From NCBI GenBank assembly GCA_905221605.1, contig CAJNDS010001813.1:655934-719933 (forward strand): a stretch of 64,000 nucleotides of DNA. Direction: 5' to 3'. The translations under genes were made by a program, and so were the position numbers. The notes beneath the pieces were generated by a model. The model ran no database searches. It was not told where the DNA came from and saw only the letters and a program-made list of their open reading frames with translations. The stretch is from Symbiodinium natans. Its lineage: Eukaryota; Sar; Dinophyceae; Suessiales; Symbiodiniaceae. Positions 60,650 through 64,000 of this stretch are shown here, piece by piece (position 1 is the first letter of the stretch; each line of letters opens with the position of its first letter).

Positions 60650-60738
60650 TGTCAAGATTTTGGTCCCTTTTTGGATCCCTAGTATAATACGGCACCTAAT
60701 ATTTAGGGTACCCCAAAAGGGACTATAATTTTGATAAC
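60650..60738. mobile_element. Inverted-repeat element, family 7
   Basis: 89 bp with ends TGTCAAGATTTTGGTCCCTT and AAAGGGACTATAATTTTGAT. It lies just upstream of the exon at 60588-60633 in gene direction. Confidence 0.75.
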
Positions 60739-61116
60739 CACCCACATGTGGTTTTTATACGTCTTGCTGTGGCGTTTGGGCATCAGCGTTTCGAATTCCG
60801 GGTTTCGGGGACAGAAACGTTCTGCTAGATCGTGTGGTAGACCTCCCGAACCAAAGCCCCGAAGACATTTACCGTGAGACACATGCTAAGTAGGGCATAG
60901 GGTTGCTAAGTAGGGCATAGGGTTTAGGGGTTAGGGTTTTGGGCCTGAGGATCTTGGGTTTGGCCTTGAAAGGACATACAAAAAAGAGCCATCCAAACCC
61001 GCAAATCGCCCTAAGAAAACCTGCCGACCCAAGGAGAGCCGCCGAATTTACCCCCCCCCCCCCCCCCCCCCCCCGCTATGTTCTTAGGGCAATTGCATGC
61101 CAATTCGGATTTAGGT

Positions 61117-61252
61117 AGTTACATGGTCCCTTAATGTGGGCCCTGAATTGCCCTTCTATACCACTTGAATGCCGCCATAAAACCCAAGGGCACGTACGTA
61201 CTTCGGAACCCTTCCAGGACAGTAAGGGACCATATGAAGGGACCACGTAACT
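61117..61252. mobile_element. MITE-like element, family 2
   Basis: 136 bp with ends AGTTACATGGTCCCTTAA and GGGACCACGTAACT. Inner motifs CCAAGGGCAC, CTTCGGAACCC and AGTAAGGGACCATATGA are shared with 30407-30532. Confidence 0.8.
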
Positions 61253-61504
61253 TCCTCTTTTTTGATGTTCATCGGGAGGTCTTAAATTTGCGAAACTCTC
61301 AGCCCCGAAACCCCAATATGAAACCCTAACCCCTTGCCTAAGCCCTGAACCCTGCACCCTAAACCCTAAACCCTAAACCCTAAACTTCTGGGGCTCTTTG
61401 GGCGCAACATTTTCGCACTTCCCCCGCCTTCAACGATGAGAGCCGCGCACTCGTTCGCCAGCCTCGCGGGCTGAGGCAGATGCCAGGAATGTCGGGTTTG
61501 TAGG

Positions 61505-61980
61505 GTTTAGCGTTTAGGGTTTAGGGTTTAGGGTTTAGGGTTTAGGGTTTAGGGTTTAGGGTTTAGGGTTTAGGGTTTATAGTTTAAAGGGTTCAGGGTT
61601 CAGGGTTCAGGGCTCAGAGTTTGAGGTCTAGGATTAGGGTTTAGGGTCTGGCGCTTTGGGTGTAGGAGTGTAGCGTAATTACATGTTCCCTTAATCCGAG
61701 CCCTGAATTCGGGAACCCGTGTATACCCCCTATCTATCTCTGCTACGGTGCCCGCCCTGGGCATACAACCGCATCCTCGATCACCCAAGCATGGATGTTG
61801 CGGCAACCGCACGATGGTGAATTCTTCGACCTGACGCAAGTCGAACCCTAAACCCTAAACCCTAAACCCTAAACCCTAAACCCTAAACCCTGAACCCTAA
61901 ACCCTAAACCCTAAACCCTAAACCCTAAACCCTAAACCCTAAACCCTAAACCCTAAACCCTAAACCCTAAACCCAAATCC
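61505..61980. repeat. TTTAGGG (61505-61660) and CCCTAAA (61843-61978) arrays
   Basis: A family-2 MITE fragment starts at 61678 between them. The unique piece 61740-61842 is open on minus (VEEFTIVRLPQHPCLGD). Confidence 0.9.
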
Positions 61981-62181
61981 TCTCGAGTCACTGCGACGCT
62001 CTCCCGGACGGCCATCTCGCCGACCGGCATCCTGGACCCGGACTCCGCTATGCAGATCCTCTCGCGCAAGTGTTTCTTGCAGTTCTGTTTCCGTGATTCA
62101 CCTCGCTTTTCCGAGCCGCGGTTTAGGGTTTAGGGTCTAGGGTTTAGGGTTTTAGGGTTTTAGGGTTTAGGGTTTAGGTGT

Positions 62182-62292
62182 AGTCAGCCAACAGTCGCCA
62201 GTGATGCACCACTTCATCCGGACCCAGCAGTTCTTCCAGCGAAGAGTGTGCTGGAAACATCCGGTCGCTCGATCGATTGCCGAAAGACTAGC
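62182..62292 (-). CDS. Exon-like segment, unknown
   Basis: A minus-strand frame reads MFPAHSSLEELLGPDEVVHH and then WRLLADYT. The composition is that of a globular helical protein rather than of repeats. It lies in the same orientation as the CNB exons and may encode linker or N-terminal sequence. Splice ends were not fixed. Confidence 0.35.
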
Positions 62293-62311
62293 AAGAGAGA
62301 GAGAGAGAGAG

Positions 62312-62398
62312 CGCACCCTAAACCCTAAACCCTAAACCCTAAACCCTAAACCCTAAACCCTAAACCCTAAACCCTAAACCCTAAACCCTAAACCCTAA
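62312..62398. repeat. CCCTAAA array
   Basis: About 12 pure units after a (GA)n run. The unique piece 62400-62520 is open on minus (MKAEVMKALAGAGIRDVAWE). Confidence 0.9.
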
Positions 62399-62599
62399 GC
62401 AAGTATGCCTCTTGACCCACCCTAAACCACGCGTTTTCCACACCATGCGACTCTTCGCCTTTCCCATGCGACGTCTCGAATTCCTGCGCCTGCCAATGCT
62501 TTCATTACTTCTGCCTTCATCTGGTTTAGGGTTTAGGGTTTAGGGTTCAGGGTTTAATTAAGGTTTAGGGTTTTAGGCTTTCTGATCCTATTTCCTTGT

Positions 62600-62658
62600 T
62601 CTTGTTCTTGCTCTTGTTCTCTGTGTCTGTCTGTCTGTCTGTCTGTCTGCCTACCTAC

Positions 62659-62701
<43 letters not shown>

Positions 62702-62710
62702 TCCCTGCAC
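62600..62710. repeat. TCTG, TACC and TC microsatellites
   Basis: TTCTTG, then (TGTC)n, then (TC)n runs. Confidence 0.95.
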
Positions 62711-63442
62711 AAGTAGTTTGTTGGCGTTGGCAGTTCCATGTTTCAGCACACGATGGTACTTGAAACTGCCGTGGAACGAAGCATCAGGTTCAACATGCGT
62801 GGTGTTGGGGGTTTAGGGTTTAGAGTTTCGGATTTAGTGTTTAGCGTTTAGGGTTTCCGGTTTAGGGCTTAAGGTTTGAGGTTTAGGGTTTGGGCAGGGC
62901 TTTTGGACTACAGGATTCAGGGCGGTGGAGTTTCCACCCTCAAGTTCGGTCATGCGCACCCATGGTTTTGTGCTCTGAAGCAGTCTAGGAACTTGCAAAG
63001 AGAACCTTACCCTTTGGGTTGTGAACCCTCAACCCTAAACTCCAACCCTAAACCCTAAACCAAGCTCCACCGACTTGTCTAACTTTGACCTCCCACATGG
63101 CACCAAAACCTGAACATGAAAGAGCTGCTGAAGAAACGCTGACTACCTGCCTGAGCAACCCCCCGAAATACCTCCCCCTACATACCATAACCCTAAGCCC
63201 AAACCCTAAACCCTAAACCCTAAGCCCTAAACCCTAAACCCTAGTGGGGCCAGAGACAGAATTGAGTACCGGAACACGCCTGAAGCCGCCAAGAAGACTC
63301 TCCGTGTGACTCAAGGAATATTCCTACGCCCTTCAGGGTTTAGGGTTTAGGGTTTAGGTTTAGGGTTTAGGGTTTAGGGTGTAGGGTGAAGGGTTCAGGG
63401 GCCTTTTTTGGAAGATTTGGGGGGCTGGGGACAGACCTAAAT

Positions 63443-63508
63443 TCACGACGATTCAGCCAAAAAGTCTTCCGGATCGCGCCCTGGCAAGGTCCGGCAAGTG
63501 TGAGGGAA
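63443..63508 (-). CDS. Exon-like segment, possible CNB N-terminal helix
   Basis: The minus strand reads LPGRDPEDFLAESS, which resembles the D-P-E-F-L-x-x-L start of a CNB domain. A donor GTGAAT lies at 63446. Boundaries are approximate. Confidence 0.3.
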   Translation of the reverse strand, partial: FPHTCRTLPGRDPEDFLAESS

Positions 63509-63693
63509 GTCGGGTTTAGGGTTGAGGGTTGAGGGTTTAGGGTTTAGGGTTTAGGGTTTAGGGTATAGGGTATAGGGTTTAGGGTTTAGGTCTGAAAACC
63601 CAAACCATAAACCCAGAAGCCCCGATCAGACCCATGCCTCCTCCATTCCTTGTCCGCCGGGTCATACAACTGAGATCAGGCGAAGGTTTGGTC

Positions 63694-64000
63694 TGGGTTT
63701 AGGGTTTAGGGTTTAGGGTTTAGGGTTTAGGGTTTAGGGTTTAGGGTTTAGGGTTTAGGGTTTAGGGTTTAGGGTTTAGGGTTTAGGTTTTAGTGTTTAG
63801 GGTTTAGGGTTTAGGGTTTAGGGTTTAGGGTTTAGGGTTTAGGGTTTAGGGTTTAGGGTTTAGGGTTTAGGGTTTAGGGTTTAGGGTTTAGGGTTTAGGG
63901 TTTAGGCTTTAGGCTTTAGGCTTTAGGGTTTAGGGTTTAGGGTTTAGGGTTTAGGGTTTAGGGTTTAGGGTTTGGGGTTTGGGGCTTGGGGCTTGGGGTT
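63694..64000. repeat. TTTAGGG array running past the window edge
   Basis: About 43 units with a TTTAGGC block (63905-63925) and TTTGGGG at the end. Confidence 0.95.

Noticed and set aside
63694-64000. The terminal TTTAGGG array as a true chromosome end
   Set aside because: Arrays of equal size and both orientations occur throughout; a window edge alone is no evidence for a telomere.
1-64000. CRISPR array interpretation of regular short repeats
   Set aside because: Repeats are 7-8 bp telomere units without constant-size spacers, in a eukaryotic context.

Overview
The window looks like nuclear DNA of a dinoflagellate, most likely a Symbiodiniaceae-type alga. Three things point there: plant/alga-type telomere repeats (TTTAGGG/CCCTAAA) scattered through the whole 64 kb; a Ty1/copia polyprotein with a long GKGKGK-rich Gag tail and a compressed integrase zinc motif; and many short, separated coding-like pieces bounded by AG and GT. 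No rRNA, tRNA or prokaryotic operon was seen. The assignment to a group is inference.

Layout. Positions 1-35211 and 51488-64000 are a mosaic of about 100 short telomere-type arrays in both orientations. They alternate with 60-250 bp unique segments and with several families of 90-145 bp inverted-repeat (MITE- or introner-like) elements. Positions 35212-51482 hold two complete copia retrotransposons in head-to-tail order, both on the minus strand. They have four identical 194-bp LTRs and a CAAAC target duplication at the left edge, between the elements and at the right edge. Each encodes an intact 1983-aa Gag-Pol polyprotein and a second downstream ORF of 287 aa.

Main interpretation. On the minus strand, many unique segments read as pieces of cyclic-nucleotide-binding (CNB) domains: N-terminal helix pieces, beta-roll pieces (YILLSGSV, MFILLAGTV), phosphate-cassette pieces (VFGEAEMLG, GAGDTFNEQILLG) and C-terminal pieces (VRAATDCRVL). 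Three neighbouring pieces (60588-60633, 59441-59518, 58953-59038) join in one reading phase through GT...AG introns into most of one CNB domain. I infer one very long split gene on the minus strand, reading from high to low coordinates, with many CNB repeats. Its introns would be filled with telomere repeats and hairpin elements, and the copia pair would sit in one of them in the same transcriptional direction. The remaining exon phases were not reconciled by hand, and several segments are also open on the plus strand, so single exon calls are tentative.

A recurring arrangement is CCCTAAA-array / unique segment / TTTAGGG-array on the plus strand. For a minus-strand gene this makes many introns start with GTTTAGGG and end with CCCTAAA, so the two intron ends are complementary and could pair in the pre-mRNA.
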